64,000 nt of DNA from Streptococcus moroccensis (GCF_030812835.1 NZ_JAUSTM010000006.1:1-64000), one strand, 5' to 3'; positions 52,303-62,491 are shown, numbered from the stretch's first letter. The notes: a model not told the origin generated them from the sequence alone. Numbers and translations are program-made.

Positions 52303-52651
52303 AATCAAAAAATTCACTCTTAGAATATCATAAGGGAGGATTTTTTGCACTTTTTTAGGAGTTTTCGTATAAGAAGTCCTAGCCTTCTTATAATTTATCA
52401 TCCGTTAAACAAGACTCAGTGGTTGAGAGTAACACTCACTGGCTATGCCAGATTTAGTGTTACCCCTGCACAGGTCATTAGGTGCATTATCACCAATGAG
52501 TCACTGCTGATTAGAAGCCTTAAACCCTTGCTATGCAATCGTTAGAGGTCATCCTAATCAACTGTTCTCAGCCTGAACTTAAAAACTAAAAAAGCGAAGG
52601 GAAGTCAATTTCTTCAAAATCATGACTTCTGTCACACTTTCATAATTTCAG
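52303..52651. other. Gene-free stretch before mvaA
   Basis: About 350 bases in which I see no credible gene. It contains the imperfect repeat GTAACACTCACTGG / GTGTTACC around 52428-52464. An open frame at 52345 lacks a ribosome binding site. Confidence 0.35.
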
Positions 52652-53893
52652 TTAACCTTGTCGCAGGCTTTCTAGAATGGTTTTAGCTTGGGCTAGGTTG
52701 GTATGCTGGCTTTGACGCAGTTGTTGGGCAACCTGTTCAATTTCGTCTCCTTCAGCTCCAGCAAGCATGGCTAAGGACTTGGCCTGGAGTTTCATGTGAC
52801 CAGCTTGGATTCCTGTTGTTACAAGAGCCCTGAGAGCCGCAAAGTTTTGGCAAAGGCCCGTTGCAACGACAAGACCAGCTAAGGTTTTAGCATCTGGATG
52901 ATTGAGGAGGTCAAAGGCTGCCTTAACCTTTGGATTAAGGCCTATGGAGCCACCAACAGTGGCAATCGGCATAGGAAGCGTCAGTTGACCGATCAGGTAA
53001 CCGTCGGTCATTTCCCACTTGGCAAGCCCTCGGTATTGGCCGTCTTGACACGCATAGGCATGACTACCGGCTTCAATGGCTCGCCAATCATTTCCTGTCG
53101 CTAGAACAATAGCGTCAATACCATTGAAAATACCCTTATTGTGTGTAGCTGCTCGATAGGGGTCAATCTGTGCTAGGCGGCTCGCCAGAGCGATTCGATT
53201 AGCCGTCTCGATGCCACCGGGTAGAGTTGCAGGATTGACTTGGCAACTGGCCGTAACGAGGGCATCTGTTGCGTAGTTTGACAGGATGGCCATGAGGGCT
53301 TGTCCGCCAGTTAATTCGGTGAGGTAACCTTTGATGGCCTCGAGCATGGTATTGAGAATATTAGCCCCCATGGCTTCTTGGACATCTGCATGCAGATAGA
53401 CGATGAGAAATTCACCCTTAACTTCGGTTGTGAGATACCTAGCACCACCGCCTCGTGCAACGATAGAGGGGTGAGCTTCATTGGCAATGGTCAAGATATC
53501 ATTTTGGTGCTGCTGGAGTTGAAAGAGGGCTTCAGCTAAATCCGTCAGCTCATAGAGAGCCACTTGACCAATCATGAGGCGTTCGTGCACTTCTGTCTTA
53601 AAACCGCCTGATTTTCCAATGAGTTTATTGGCGTAATTGAGGGCAGCAACGACAGAAGGCTCCTCTGTGACCAAGGGAATATGGTAGTAATGCCCATTAA
53701 CAAAAAATTCGGGAACGACACTCATGGGTAAAGCAAAGGTACCGACATGGTTTTCAGCCATTTGACCTGCAGTGCTCTCAGGAAGATTATCGTCCTGGTT
53801 TAGAGTACGGTAGGATTCTTCTGAAAGCCCCTCTTTCAGCAAGTCGATCCGTTCTTGGCGTGTTTTTTTATGAAAGCCGCTATATGAAGACAT
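52652..53893 (-). CDS. mvaA: Hydroxymethylglutaryl-CoA reductase, class II
   Basis: MvaA reduces HMG-CoA to mevalonate in the isoprenoid pathway that Gram-positive cocci use. The 413-residue protein has the bacterial class II pattern: catalytic Glu in AENHVGTFALP near 48-58, RGGGARYL near 148, catalytic Lys in THNKGIFNG near 252, the Asp-containing NYATDALV helix, and the C-terminal QSQHTNLAQA with catalytic His. The HMG-CoA synthase gene mvaS, usually a neighbour in streptococci, is not seen here. RBS AAAGGAG. It follows the acetyltransferase gene by 24 bases. Confidence 0.96.
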   Translation of the reverse strand: MSSYSGFHKKTRQERIDLLKEGLSEESYRTLNQDDNLPESTAGQMAENHVGTFALPMSVVPEFFVNGHYYHIPLVTEEPSVVAALNYANKLIGKSGGFKTEVHERLMIGQVALYELTDLAEALFQLQQHQNDILTIANEAHPSIVARGGGARYLTTEVKGEFLIVYLHADVQEAMGANILNTMLEAIKGYLTELTGGQALMAILSNYATDALVTASCQVNPATLPGGIETANRIALASRLAQIDPYRAATHNKGIFNGIDAIVLATGNDWRAIEAGSHAYACQDGQYRGLAKWEMTDGYLIGQLTLPMPIATVGGSIGLNPKVKAAFDLLNHPDAKTLAGLVVATGLCQNFAALRALVTTGIQAGHMKLQAKSLAMLAGAEGDEIEQVAQQLRQSQHTNLAQAKTILESLRQG

Positions 53894-53917
53894 AAAAACT
53901 CCTTTGTAATCATTGAG

Positions 53918-54334
53918 TTAGGGAGTTGGTTTCCTATAGTAGGAAATCATTTGCCCTTCTGAGATGGGAACCATACCGATGGATTGGTAGAAAGCATTCG
54001 CCGTGGTATCATAGAGATCCGTGTTGAGCTGGAGCATGCGAACATGGGCATACGTCTCCCAAACGGTTTGCAACAACTGGCGACCAATGCCCTGTTTTTG
54101 ATAGTCAGGGTCAACCAGTAAATCTTGGATCAAAACGATATGTTGGCCGTCTCCGACACAACGAATAAAGCCCACCAGCTGATCTTCAACAAAAGCCCCT
54201 AGGACGAGTAACGACTGGTCAAATGCTGGTGCTAAGAGGCTGGGGTCTTGCAAATAAGTGGACCATCCAACAGCTCTATAGAGGTCCTTGACAGGTTTAC
54301 TTTCATCCTTAAAATTAAAGGGTTTAATAATCAT
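53918..54334 (-). CDS. GNAT-family N-acetyltransferase
   Basis: A 138-residue GNAT protein. Motif A is LIQDLLVDPDYQKQGIGRQLL (about 72-92; QKQGIG is the acetyl-CoA loop), and motif B shows TANAFYQSIGM. A conserved streptococcal neighbour of mvaA-type genes as far as context suggests; the substrate is unknown. AAGGAG ribosome binding site. Confidence 0.85.
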   Translation of the reverse strand: MIIKPFNFKDESKPVKDLYRAVGWSTYLQDPSLLAPAFDQSLLVLGAFVEDQLVGFIRCVGDGQHIVLIQDLLVDPDYQKQGIGRQLLQTVWETYAHVRMLQLNTDLYDTTANAFYQSIGMVPISEGQMISYYRKPTP

Positions 54335-54353
54335 GGTAGTTCTCCTTGCTGTT

Positions 54354-54362
54354 ATTATAACA
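54354..54362 (-). promoter_or_regulatory. Extended -10 promoter of the acetyltransferase-mvaA unit
   Basis: On the minus strand TG-T-TATAAT lies about 20 bases before the start codon, leaving room for the AAGGAG ribosome binding site. Confidence 0.6.
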
Positions 54363-54461
54363 CATCTTGATGCTTGAAAAGAGAAAGAATACTATCCTTT
54401 TTAACGGTGAAAAATAGGGGAATAATCCTCTTTTTTAGACCTGTCACTGCTCAATTTTACC

Positions 54462-54490
54462 TTTACAAAATAAGAGATTTGACATACAAT
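54462..54490 (+). promoter_or_regulatory. Sigma-A promoter giving a predicted leaderless mRNA
   Basis: TTTACA, 17 bases, TACAAT, then six bases (GATAAA) and the ATG. The start of transcription should coincide with the start codon. No Shine-Dalgarno site is present. Confidence 0.65.
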
Positions 54491-54496
54491 GATAAA

Positions 54497-55381
54497 ATGA
54501 CAAATGATCTGATATTAAGAAGTATACAATTGCTGTTGATTGGCTTGATTGTATGGGTAGTTGTACTCATTAGAAACCATGTGGTAGCCCATAAGATTAA
54601 CCTAAAGGAACGGTTTTTGACGGGATTTTTCATCGGTTATGTCACTGATTTGCTGGATACTCTAGGAATTGGTACCTTTGCGACCACCACAGCCCTCTTT
54701 AAGGCGACTCGTCTGGTTGAGGATGATCGTAAAATTCCAGCGACCTTGACCACAGCCCATGTTATCCCAGTTATCGTAGAGGCGCTGTGCTTTATTACCA
54801 TCGTGAAGGTTGACATGACGACCCTCATTTGCATGTCCCTGTCTGCCTTTTCAGGTGCTTTGGTCGGGGCGAGGATGACCAGAACTTGGGATACCCGTCG
54901 GGTCCAAAAAATCTTGGGGACCTTGCTCATTATTGCGGCCCTCATCATGATTTACCGCATGGCCACCAATCCTGGAGAAGGGTTGTCTGAATCAGTCCAA
55001 GGCTTAACAGGAATCAGGCTGATCATCGGGATGGTGTTTGATTTTTGTGTCGGACTCTTAATGACCATGGGGTTAGGCAATTATGCGCCAGAGCTGATTT
55101 TCTTTTCATTGATGGGGATTAATCCTGCTGTCGCCTTACCCGTCATGATGTTAAACGCTGCGCTGATCATGGTGGCAGGGGCCAAATCCTTTATTCAATC
55201 AGACCGGGTCCACTGGCCTGGGGTTTTAGGCATTATTGTCGGAGGGATTTTAGGTGTGCTAACGGCCGCTATGTTCTTGACGCAGTTAGATGTCAACCAT
55301 TTAAAACTATTGGTTGTCTTTATTGCCCTCTATACCGGCGGTATGTTGCTTAGGGCTTCTCTGGTCAAACGAAGTTTTTAA
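54497..55381 (+). CDS. TauE/SafE-family membrane permease
   Basis: A 294-residue polytopic protein with about eight to nine membrane helices, of the TauE/SafE (sulfite/organosulfonate exporter) family. GFFIGYVTDLLDTLGIGTF (about 35-53) and the second-half GLGNYAPELIFFSLMGINP reflect the inverted repeat with a conserved glycine-rich motif. ATG 54497 gives the conserved streptococcal N-terminus. Codons further upstream in the same frame cover the promoter and are rejected. The transported anion is not predictable. Confidence 0.88.
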   Translation: MTNDLILRSIQLLLIGLIVWVVVLIRNHVVAHKINLKERFLTGFFIGYVTDLLDTLGIGTFATTTALFKATRLVEDDRKIPATLTTAHVIPVIVEALCFITIVKVDMTTLICMSLSAFSGALVGARMTRTWDTRRVQKILGTLLIIAALIMIYRMATNPGEGLSESVQGLTGIRLIIGMVFDFCVGLLMTMGLGNYAPELIFFSLMGINPAVALPVMMLNAALIMVAGAKSFIQSDRVHWPGVLGIIVGGILGVLTAAMFLTQLDVNHLKLLVVFIALYTGGMLLRASLVKRSF

Positions 55382-55426
55382 TTCCTGATAGGAGAACAGC
55401 TTTTTAGGGTCAAACGGCCTGTGAAA

Positions 55427-55435
55427 TGGTACAAT
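55427..55435 (+). promoter_or_regulatory. Extended -10 promoter upstream of tmk
   Basis: TG-G-TACAAT, about 165 bases before tmk. The leader contains GACTTGC and its complement GCAAGTC, a possible stem. Confidence 0.5.
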
Positions 55436-55601
55436 AAAAGGAAGAGTGTGTTAAAGCCTGTCTTGACTTGCGGTGAGGAAGTACCAGAATGACTTGCCGA
55501 GATTCATCAGGATCAGAATAAGCAAGTCCATCAAAAATCGATAAGGAACTGCTTAGTTTTCACAGAGCCTAACACTAAAAAGACGATTATCAAGAGGAAA
55601 T

Positions 55602-56243
55602 ATGATGACTAGAGGATTATTAATCTCAGTAGAAGGCCCAGAAGGGGCAGGAAAAACGAGTGTCGTAGCGGAGCTTCTCCCCAAACTACGTGCTTATGGT
55701 GATGTTACTATGACTCGCGAACCAGGCGGTGTCCCCATTGCTGAAAAAATTCGAGAGGTCATCTTAGATACCGAACACACCAACATGGACGACAAGACAG
55801 AACTGCTCTTATACATCGCTGCGCGTCGTCAACACCTCAAAGAGCGAGTCTTGCCAGCTCTTTCGTCTGGTCAAATCGTGCTTGTGGATCGCTTTATTGA
55901 CTCCTCTGTAGCCTATCAAGGCTTTGGTCGTGGCCTGAATCCTTCAGATGTGGATTGGCTAAACCAGTTTGCGACAGATGGCTTGGTTCCTGATCTCACC
56001 CTTTATTTTGATATCGATGTCAAGCTTGGGTTAGATAGGATTGCCAAAACACGTGGGCATGAGGTCAACCGTTTGGATCTTGAGGGGATTGACCTTCATG
56101 AGCGTGTGCGACAAGGTTATCTGTCTATTTTAGAAAAGAATCCCGAACGCTTTGTCCTTGTTGATGCTAGCCAGCCGTTAGATCTGGTCGTTTCCGATGC
56201 TTGGACCATTATTGAAGACCGATTCTTTAAGGACTCCTTATGA
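55602..56243 (+). CDS. tmk: Thymidylate kinase
   Basis: Tmk phosphorylates dTMP to dTDP. The 213-residue protein has the P-loop [10 protein letters not shown] at about 11-20, the DRx motif [13 protein letters not shown] near 95 and the REPGG motif in [11 protein letters not shown] near 38. The LID region follows near 145. RBS AAGAGGAAA; ATG 55605 one codon later is an alternative. It overlaps holB by four bases. Confidence 0.97.
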   Translation: MMTRGLLISVEGPEGAGKTSVVAELLPKLRAYGDVTMTREPGGVPIAEKIREVILDTEHTNMDDKTELLLYIAARRQHLKERVLPALSSGQIVLVDRFIDSSVAYQGFGRGLNPSDVDWLNQFATDGLVPDLTLYFDIDVKLGLDRIAKTRGHEVNRLDLEGIDLHERVRQGYLSILEKNPERFVLVDASQPLDLVVSDAWTIIEDRFFKDSL

Positions 56244-57133
56244 AAATAGAAGATCTAAAAAAACAGCAACCAAAGGTATTTTCAGAATTTCAACAGATAG
56301 TACAGACAGGTCGGTTGGCGCATGCCTATCTCTTTTTAGGGAACTTTGCGAGCTTAGAGATGGCTCTCTTTTTGGCACAGGCCCTTTATTGTCAAGACCT
56401 TAAAGAAGGTTTGCCTTGCCAAGAGTGTCGTAATTGCCGGTTGATTGAAGCGGGGACGTTTTCGGATGTTAAACGCCTAGCTCCGACCAATCAGGTCATT
56501 AAAACAGACTTGGTTCGAGAGGTCATGCAAGATTTCTCACAGTCAGGCTTTGAAACGGACCACCATGTGTTAATCATTGAAGGGGCTGATAAGCTTCATG
56601 TCAATGCTGCTAACAGCTTATTGAAATTTATTGAAGAACCACAAAGTAAGGTCAATATTTTTCTAATCAGTAACCAAGAAGAGCGAATTCTTCCCACCAT
56701 AAAAAGCCGCTGCCAGATCGTTCATTTTCCAAAAAATGAAGGACTAATGAGGGAAGAACTAGAACAAGCCGGAGTTTTGAAGACCCAAGCACAACTCTTG
56801 GCGGCGCTATCTTCATCGACGGAGCAGGCTTTAAATCTGAACAAAGGGCAACAATTTCCAACGCTTATGAGTGTCGCTGAACAGTGGGTCAAGAGCTATC
56901 TTGCTCAAGATGGTCAAGATTACCTCTTGACGGCTAAGTTATGCCAGCTTATCGATGATAAAGAAGGTCAGGCCTTGGTTTTGGATTTATTGACCCTTTT
57001 GTTGGCTCGAGCGTTACCGTCAACAGCGGCACAAGATGGGCTTAGCCAACTCTTAAGGGCAAAAGACATGTGGCAGGCAAACGTTAGTTTGCAAAATGCT
57101 TTAGAGTATATGGTTTTAGAAGCTAGAACGTAA
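56240..57133 (+). CDS. holB: DNA polymerase III delta' subunit
   Basis: HolB is the clamp-loader delta' subunit. The 297 residues begin with HAYLFLGNF near 28, and a zinc module [16 protein letters not shown] lies near 52-67. [23 protein letters not shown] (about 112-134) is the AAA+ Walker-B/SRC-like region, with KSRCQIVHF near 155. The Walker A motif is degenerate, as is normal for delta'. It starts within the tmk stop. Confidence 0.95.
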   Translation: MKIEDLKKQQPKVFSEFQQIVQTGRLAHAYLFLGNFASLEMALFLAQALYCQDLKEGLPCQECRNCRLIEAGTFSDVKRLAPTNQVIKTDLVREVMQDFSQSGFETDHHVLIIEGADKLHVNAANSLLKFIEEPQSKVNIFLISNQEERILPTIKSRCQIVHFPKNEGLMREELEQAGVLKTQAQLLAALSSSTEQALNLNKGQQFPTLMSVAEQWVKSYLAQDGQDYLLTAKLCQLIDDKEGQALVLDLLTLLLARALPSTAAQDGLSQLLRAKDMWQANVSLQNALEYMVLEART

Positions 57134-57142
57134 GGGGGGTAT

Positions 57143-57472
57143 ATGGACAAACGCGATTTATTTAATGCTTTAGACACTTTTTCACAGGACCTCATGCAGA
57201 CCTTAGCAGAAGTAGAATCCATCAAGATACATTTACAAGAATTGGCTCAAGAAAATACGGCGTTACGACTTGAAAATGATAAACTAAGAGAACGTTTGTT
57301 TCAAGAAGAGAGTTCAGTGGAAGTCTCTAAAAAACGACAACGCAATACCAGTGTGATTGAAAAGAATTATGACGAAGGCTTTCATATCTGCAAAGATTTT
57401 TTCGGACAAAGACGAGATAATGATGAGCCCTGTTTGATGTGTTTGGAAGTCATTTATCGGGAAGATGTGTAA
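57143..57472 (+). CDS. yabA: Replication initiation control protein YabA
   Basis: YabA limits initiation by binding DnaA and the DnaN clamp. The 109-residue protein has an N-terminal coiled coil (about 10-60, LAEVESIKIHLQELAQENTAL quoted as LQELAQENTAL) and a C-terminal zinc domain with GFHICKDFFGQRR and CLMCLE. GGGGGT lies upstream of the ATG. It is nine bases after holB and three bases before rsmI. Confidence 0.95.
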   Translation: MDKRDLFNALDTFSQDLMQTLAEVESIKIHLQELAQENTALRLENDKLRERLFQEESSVEVSKKRQRNTSVIEKNYDEGFHICKDFFGQRRDNDEPCLMCLEVIYREDV

Positions 57473-57474
57473 CT

Positions 57475-58338
57475 ATGCAAATACAACGCTCTTTTAAAGG
57501 CGAAACGCCTTATGGTACCCTATACCTCGTTGCGACACCGATCGGTAATCTGGCGGATATGACCTTTCGCGGTGTTGAAACCTTAAAAGCAGTGGATATC
57601 ATTGCAGCAGAGGACACGCGAAATACAGGTATTTTATTAAAGCACTATGGGATTGAGACTAAACAAATAGCCTTTCATGAGCATAATGCCATGGCTAAGA
57701 TACCTGATCTTCTGGCCATGCTCAAAGAGGGGAAAGCTATTGCTCAGGTTTCGGATGCTGGCCTTCCGTCCATTTCAGATCCTGGGCATGATCTGGTCAA
57801 GGCTGCCATTGCGGAAGAAATTCCGGTGGTGGCCTTACCTGGTGCTTCAGCAGGCATTACAGCTCTGATCGCCTCTGGTCTTGCGCCCCAGCCCCATGTT
57901 TTTTATGGGTTTTTGCCCCGCAAAGCAGGTCAACAACGACAGTTTTTTGAAAGCAAGAAACCTTATCCAGAAACTCAGATTTTTTACGAGTCACCCTATC
58001 GTGTTGCAGACACATTGGCCAACATGCAGGCTGTTTATGGGGACCGTCAGGTGGTTATCGTTAGGGAATTGACCAAGATTTATGAAGAGTATCAGAGAGG
58101 GCCTATCTCTGAATTGCTCCTCTACCTTGCGGAAACCCCGCTAAAAGGGGAATGCCTGTTAATAGTTTCTGGAAATGACGCTGACCCTCTAATGGACAGT
58201 CAGGACGATTTGGATATTCCTCAGGCTGTTCAGGCGCTTATCGATGACGGGCAAAAACCAAACCAAGCTATTAAGGCTGTTGCCAAACGTTATGGCTTAG
58301 AACGGCAGGCTGTCTATCAAGCATTTCACGGCCTTTAA
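57475..58338 (+). CDS. rsmI: 16S rRNA (cytidine 1402-2'-O)-methyltransferase
   Basis: RsmI methylates C1402 in the ribosomal decoding centre. The 287-residue protein belongs to the tetrapyrrole-methylase fold: [20 protein letters not shown] at the start, [11 protein letters not shown] near 45, [17 protein letters not shown] near 95 and FYGFLPRK near 140. The C-terminal helix-turn-helix ends in [16 protein letters not shown] 57475 lies inside the end of the yabA region and gives the normal length. Confidence 0.96.
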   Translation: MQIQRSFKGETPYGTLYLVATPIGNLADMTFRGVETLKAVDIIAAEDTRNTGILLKHYGIETKQIAFHEHNAMAKIPDLLAMLKEGKAIAQVSDAGLPSISDPGHDLVKAAIAEEIPVVALPGASAGITALIASGLAPQPHVFYGFLPRKAGQQRQFFESKKPYPETQIFYESPYRVADTLANMQAVYGDRQVVIVRELTKIYEEYQRGPISELLLYLAETPLKGECLLIVSGNDADPLMDSQDDLDIPQAVQALIDDGQKPNQAIKAVAKRYGLERQAVYQAFHGL

Positions 58339-58364
58339 CCAGGATAACTAGAAAGGACTTGTCT

Positions 58365-59600
58365 ATGCGAAATACCACTCCGATTCACGTTAGCTCAGAA
58401 ATTGGCCGATTAAAAAAGGTGATGCTTCACCGTCCGGGCAAAGAAATCGACAATCTCATGCCGGATTATTTGGAGCGGTTATTGTTTGATGATATTCCTT
58501 TTTTAGAAGAAGCTCAAAGAGAACACGACCAGTTTGCGCAAGCCCTAAGAGACGAAGGCGTGGAAGTTCTCTATCTAGAAGACTTGGCAGCGGAATCTTT
58601 GACCACACCTGAGATTAGACAACAGTTTATCGAAGAATACATAGCGGAGGCTCATATTAGGAGCCAAGCGATTCAGGATGCCATCAGGCAGTTCTTACTA
58701 GCGATACCAGATAATCGTCAGTTGGTCGATAAGACCATGGCCGGTATTCAAAAGGTTGAATTGCCTGATATTCCCTTAGAGAAAAAGGGGTTAACGGACT
58801 TTGTCGAGTCTCACTATCCCTTCGCTGTGGATCCTATGCCTAACCTTTACTTTACGCGCGATCCTTTTGCGACTCTTGGAAGAGGGGTTTCTCTCAATCG
58901 GATGTATGCCGATACGCGAAACCGTGAAACCTTATATGGGAAGTACATTTTCACTCACCATCCCATCTATGGGCAAGGGGTTCCCTTGGTCTATTCTCGA
59001 GAGGAAGGGACACGGATTGAAGGTGGGGATATCTTAGTTCTATCAGAGGAGCTTCTGGCTATTGGGATATCCCAGCGGACAGATGCTGCCTCTATTGAAA
59101 AACTCTTGCAAAATTGTCACCAAGAAGGTCTTGGGTTTAAGACAGTCATCGCATTTGAGATAGCCAATAATCGCAAATTCATGCACCTAGACACGGTCTT
59201 TACCATGGTTGATAGAGATAAGTTCACCATTCATCCTGAAATTGAACAAGATCTCAGGCTCTATACATTAGCTATAGAAGCTGGCGAACTCTCCATCATT
59301 GAAGAAGACTGCGACTTGGCCACACTTTTAGCCCGACATCTCAACCTTCCGCAAGTAGACCTTATCCGCTGTGGAGGTGATAACAGGGTCGCTGCAGGTC
59401 GGGAACAATGGAACGATGGCTCCAATACCTTGACCATCTCTCCTGGTGTTGTTGTCGTCTATAACCGTAATACCATCACCAATGCCATATTAGAATCCCG
59501 TGGCTTGCGCCTCATCAAGATAGGAGGCAGTGAATTAGTCAGAGGTCGAGGGGGTCCTCGCTGTATGTCTATGCCACTTGAGCGGGAACCATTATCCTAA
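58365..59600 (+). CDS. arcA: Arginine deiminase
   Basis: ArcA hydrolyses arginine to citrulline and ammonia. The 411 residues include [18 protein letters not shown], the guanidinium-binding [10 protein letters not shown] near 165, EGGDILVLS near 220 and the catalytic Cys in [13 protein letters not shown] at the end, so the active site is complete. AAAGGA is seven bases from ATG 58365. Usually arcA is followed by arcB and other pathway genes; here it stands alone, 26 bases after rsmI and before pepN. Confidence 0.96.
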   Translation: MRNTTPIHVSSEIGRLKKVMLHRPGKEIDNLMPDYLERLLFDDIPFLEEAQREHDQFAQALRDEGVEVLYLEDLAAESLTTPEIRQQFIEEYIAEAHIRSQAIQDAIRQFLLAIPDNRQLVDKTMAGIQKVELPDIPLEKKGLTDFVESHYPFAVDPMPNLYFTRDPFATLGRGVSLNRMYADTRNRETLYGKYIFTHHPIYGQGVPLVYSREEGTRIEGGDILVLSEELLAIGISQRTDAASIEKLLQNCHQEGLGFKTVIAFEIANNRKFMHLDTVFTMVDRDKFTIHPEIEQDLRLYTLAIEAGELSIIEEDCDLATLLARHLNLPQVDLIRCGGDNRVAAGREQWNDGSNTLTISPGVVVVYNRNTITNAILESRGLRLIKIGGSELVRGRGGPRCMSMPLEREPLS

Positions 59601-59691
59601 CACTCATCAGTGTTTGCAAAGCTGTATTAAGAGACCATCTTTTCTTCAGCAGGCAAGCCCTGATTTTTTTGACCTAAAAGCGCTTTTTTTG

Positions 59692-59700
59692 TGATACAAT
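59692..59700 (+). promoter_or_regulatory. Extended -10 promoter of pepN
   Basis: TG-A-TACAAT about 100 bases before pepN. A TTGACC lies 20 bases upstream, too far for a standard spacer. The remaining leader shows AAAAGGAG just before the start. Confidence 0.55.
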
Positions 59701-59803
59701 AGAAGACAGTAGTGGTAGATTTTTTCTAACGCAAAGGATAGGATATGCCCTCTTTTTTTGCATTAAAAAATTATTGCCCAATTACTGATGAAAAGGAGAC
59801 CTT

Positions 59804-62347
59804 ATGTCAAAAGTACAACGTTTAATTGAAACCTTTGTTCCAGAAAACTACAAGCTTTTCTTGGACATTGACCGTCCGTCTAAGACCTTCAAGGGTCAAG
59901 TGACCATCACAGGGGAAGCTGTTAAAGAGCAGGTGTCTCTCCACCAACACGAGCTGGAGATCCTTTCTGTCAAGGCTGGCGATAAATCACTTGACTTCAC
60001 CATGGATGACGAGCATGAAGCAGTGCATGTCGCTCTTGGTGTGACAGGTGATGTGGTCTTGACCCTCGACTTTGCAGGGAAAATCACTGACAACATGACT
60101 GGGATTTACCCGTCTTATTACACCGTTGATGGGGTCAAAAAAGAAGTTATCGCGACCCAGTTTGAGAGTCATTTTGCCCGCGAAGCCTTCCCCTGTGTGG
60201 ATGAGCCAGAAGCCAAGGCAACCTTTGATTTCTCTGTCAAATTTGACCAGAGTGAAAACGAAATTGCCCTTTCCAACATGCCAGAAATCAAGAGCGACGA
60301 GCGCAAGGAGACAGGTGTCTGGACCTTCGACACGACCCCTCGCATGTCTTCTTACCTTTTGGCCTTCGGTCTTGGTGACCTGCAGTCTAAACTTGCTAAA
60401 ACCAAGGGTGGCACCGAAGTGGGTATCTTTGCGACTAAGGCACACCCAGCATCATCGCTTGACTTTGCCCTTGACATTGCCGTACGTGTGATTGATTTCT
60501 ACGAGGATTACTTCAAGGTCAAGTACCCGATTCCGCTCTCTTACCAGTTGGCTCTTCCTGACTTTTCTTCAGGGGCTATGGAAAACTGGGGCTTGATTAC
60601 CTACCGTGAAATTTACCTCTTGGTGGATGAAAACTCTAGCGTTTCCAGCCGTCAGCAGGTAGCCCTTGTCATTGCCCACGAATTGGCTCACCAGTGGTTC
60701 GGAAACCTTGTCACCATGCAGTGGTGGGATGACCTCTGGCTCAACGAAAGCTTCGCTAATATGATGGAGTATGTGGCCATTGATGCCATCGAGCCGACTT
60801 GGAACATCATGGAAGACTTCCAGACCACAGGTTGCCCGCACGCGCTCAAACGCGATGCGACCGATGGCGTGCAGTCTGTCCATGTTGAAGTCAACCATCC
60901 GGATGAGATCAATACCCTCTTTGACCCAGCTATTGTTTACGCCAAAGGTAGCCGTCTCATGCATATGCTTCGCCGGTGGTTGGGGGATGACGCCTTTGCT
61001 GCGGGTCTCAAGATTTACTTTGAAAAGCACCAGTACGGCAATACCGTTGGCCGTGACCTCTGGGATGCCCTTAGCCAAACCTCTGGCAAGGACGTGGCTA
61101 GCTTTATGGATTCGTGGTTGGAGCAACCGGGTTACCCAGTCGTTCGAGCTAAAGTCACTGACAACGCCTTAAACCTTAGCCAAGAGCAGTTCTTTATCGG
61201 TGAGCATGAGGCCAAAGGCCGTCTTTGGGAAGTGCCTCTCAACAGCAACTGGTCTGGTCTTCCAGATACCCTGTCAACAGCGGAAACGGCCGTTGAAGAC
61301 TTCAAAGCACTTGCGGATTCCAATACAGGAGCCTTCCGCCTCAACACGGAAAACACCGCCCACTACATCACGGACTACCGCGGGGAGTTGCTCGAGGCTC
61401 TCTTGGCAGAATTGCCAGCATTGGACCCAACAACCGTTCACCAAGTCTTGCAAGAGCGCCGTTTGTTGGCAGAAGCGGGCCATATTTCCACAGCTGACTT
61501 GGTTAGCTTGATTGCAGGCTTGACGTCTGAAAAATCCTACATGGTGGCTGCAGGAATTAGCTACATCAGTGCTAGTTTAGACCGTTTTGTGGACGAAGGC
61601 AGTGCCGTTGAGAAGGCTTATAAAAACTTCTTGATCAATATCTTTGCGGCTGACTATGCCCGTCTTGGTTTTGAAAAAGTTGCAGGTGAGCCTGATGAAG
61701 ATGAAATGATCCGTCAAATCGTCCTTGGTGAATTGCTATATGCCGACCAAGAAGATGCTGTTGCCAAAGCGTCAGCCCTTTATGAAGCTCACAAGGATAA
61801 TCTTGCTAGCCTTCCTGCCAGTCTTCGCTCTCTGGTCCTTGTCAACCAGATGAAAAATGCAGAGACAGACGCCTTGGTGGACCAATACTTGGACGCCTAT
61901 GTGGCAACCAATGACAACAACTTCCGCCGTGACTTGGCCTCTGCCTTGGCCCGCGCCAACAGCGAGAAGACCGTCAACCGCATCCTTGAAAGCTTCAAGG
62001 ACAAGGACATCATCAAGCCACAGGACTTGTCCATGTGGTATGCCTTCTTCCTGCGTCGTCCATTTACCCAAGAACGCGTTTGGGCTTGGGCGCGTGAGAA
62101 CTGGGATTGGGTCAAATCAGCCCTCGGTGGGGACATGAGCTTTGACAAGTTTGTCATCTACCCAGCCAACAGCTTCAAGACAGCTGAGCGCTTGGCCGAG
62201 TTCAAGGCCTTCTTTGAGCCACAACTCAGTGACATGGCTATCAGCCGCAACATCTCCATGGGCATCAAGGAAATCGCAGCTCGCGTCGCCTTAATTGAAA
62301 CCGAAAAAGATGCTGTGCATCAAGCCATCGAAGCGCAAAACGAATAA
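59804..62347 (+). CDS. pepN: Aminopeptidase N (M1 family, lysyl aminopeptidase)
   Basis: PepN is a cytosolic zinc aminopeptidase removing N-terminal residues from peptides. The 847-residue length is usual for lactic acid bacteria and streptococci. The exopeptidase motif SSGAMENWGLI is near residue 257, and the zinc site HELAHQWFGNLVTMQWWDDLWLNE (HExxH-x18-E; quoted here as HELAHQ and LWLNE) near 292-315. A C-terminal ERAP1-like helical domain fills residues 500-847. Codon choice is strongly biased to C- and G-ending synonymous codons, suggesting high expression. It ends at a terminator. Confidence 0.97.
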   Translation: MSKVQRLIETFVPENYKLFLDIDRPSKTFKGQVTITGEAVKEQVSLHQHELEILSVKAGDKSLDFTMDDEHEAVHVALGVTGDVVLTLDFAGKITDNMTGIYPSYYTVDGVKKEVIATQFESHFAREAFPCVDEPEAKATFDFSVKFDQSENEIALSNMPEIKSDERKETGVWTFDTTPRMSSYLLAFGLGDLQSKLAKTKGGTEVGIFATKAHPASSLDFALDIAVRVIDFYEDYFKVKYPIPLSYQLALPDFSSGAMENWGLITYREIYLLVDENSSVSSRQQVALVIAHELAHQWFGNLVTMQWWDDLWLNESFANMMEYVAIDAIEPTWNIMEDFQTTGCPHALKRDATDGVQSVHVEVNHPDEINTLFDPAIVYAKGSRLMHMLRRWLGDDAFAAGLKIYFEKHQYGNTVGRDLWDALSQTSGKDVASFMDSWLEQPGYPVVRAKVTDNALNLSQEQFFIGEHEAKGRLWEVPLNSNWSGLPDTLSTAETAVEDFKALADSNTGAFRLNTENTAHYITDYRGELLEALLAELPALDPTTVHQVLQERRLLAEAGHISTADLVSLIAGLTSEKSYMVAAGISYISASLDRFVDEGSAVEKAYKNFLINIFAADYARLGFEKVAGEPDEDEMIRQIVLGELLYADQEDAVAKASALYEAHKDNLASLPASLRSLVLVNQMKNAETDALVDQYLDAYVATNDNNFRRDLASALARANSEKTVNRILESFKDKDIIKPQDLSMWYAFFLRRPFTQERVWAWARENWDWVKSALGGDMSFDKFVIYPANSFKTAERLAEFKAFFEPQLSDMAISRNISMGIKEIAARVALIETEKDAVHQAIEAQNE

Positions 62348-62353
62348 CACAGA

Positions 62354-62383
62354 AAACCAAGTCAGAATCTGGCTTGGTTTTTG
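62354..62383 (+). terminator. Terminator of pepN
   Basis: AAACCAAGTCAG-aat-CTGGCTTGGTTT followed by TTGG; twelve pairs with one mismatch. Confidence 0.85.
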
Positions 62384-62491
62384 GTTGAGATTGATGAAAA
62401 GGTAAGGAATAGGCGGGCTTGGTTGAATTGAGGTATTACAATTTACTCTAATTTATGCTATGCTAATGGTATCAACGTCAAGGAGGTTGTC

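Noticed and set aside
52345..52545. Possible 66-codon gene before mvaA
   Set aside because: No ribosome binding site; basic, low-complexity translation typical of non-coding DNA.
54374..54496. N-terminal extension of the TauE-type permease
   Set aside because: It overlaps a well-formed promoter and has no family similarity; ATG 54497 gives the conserved start.
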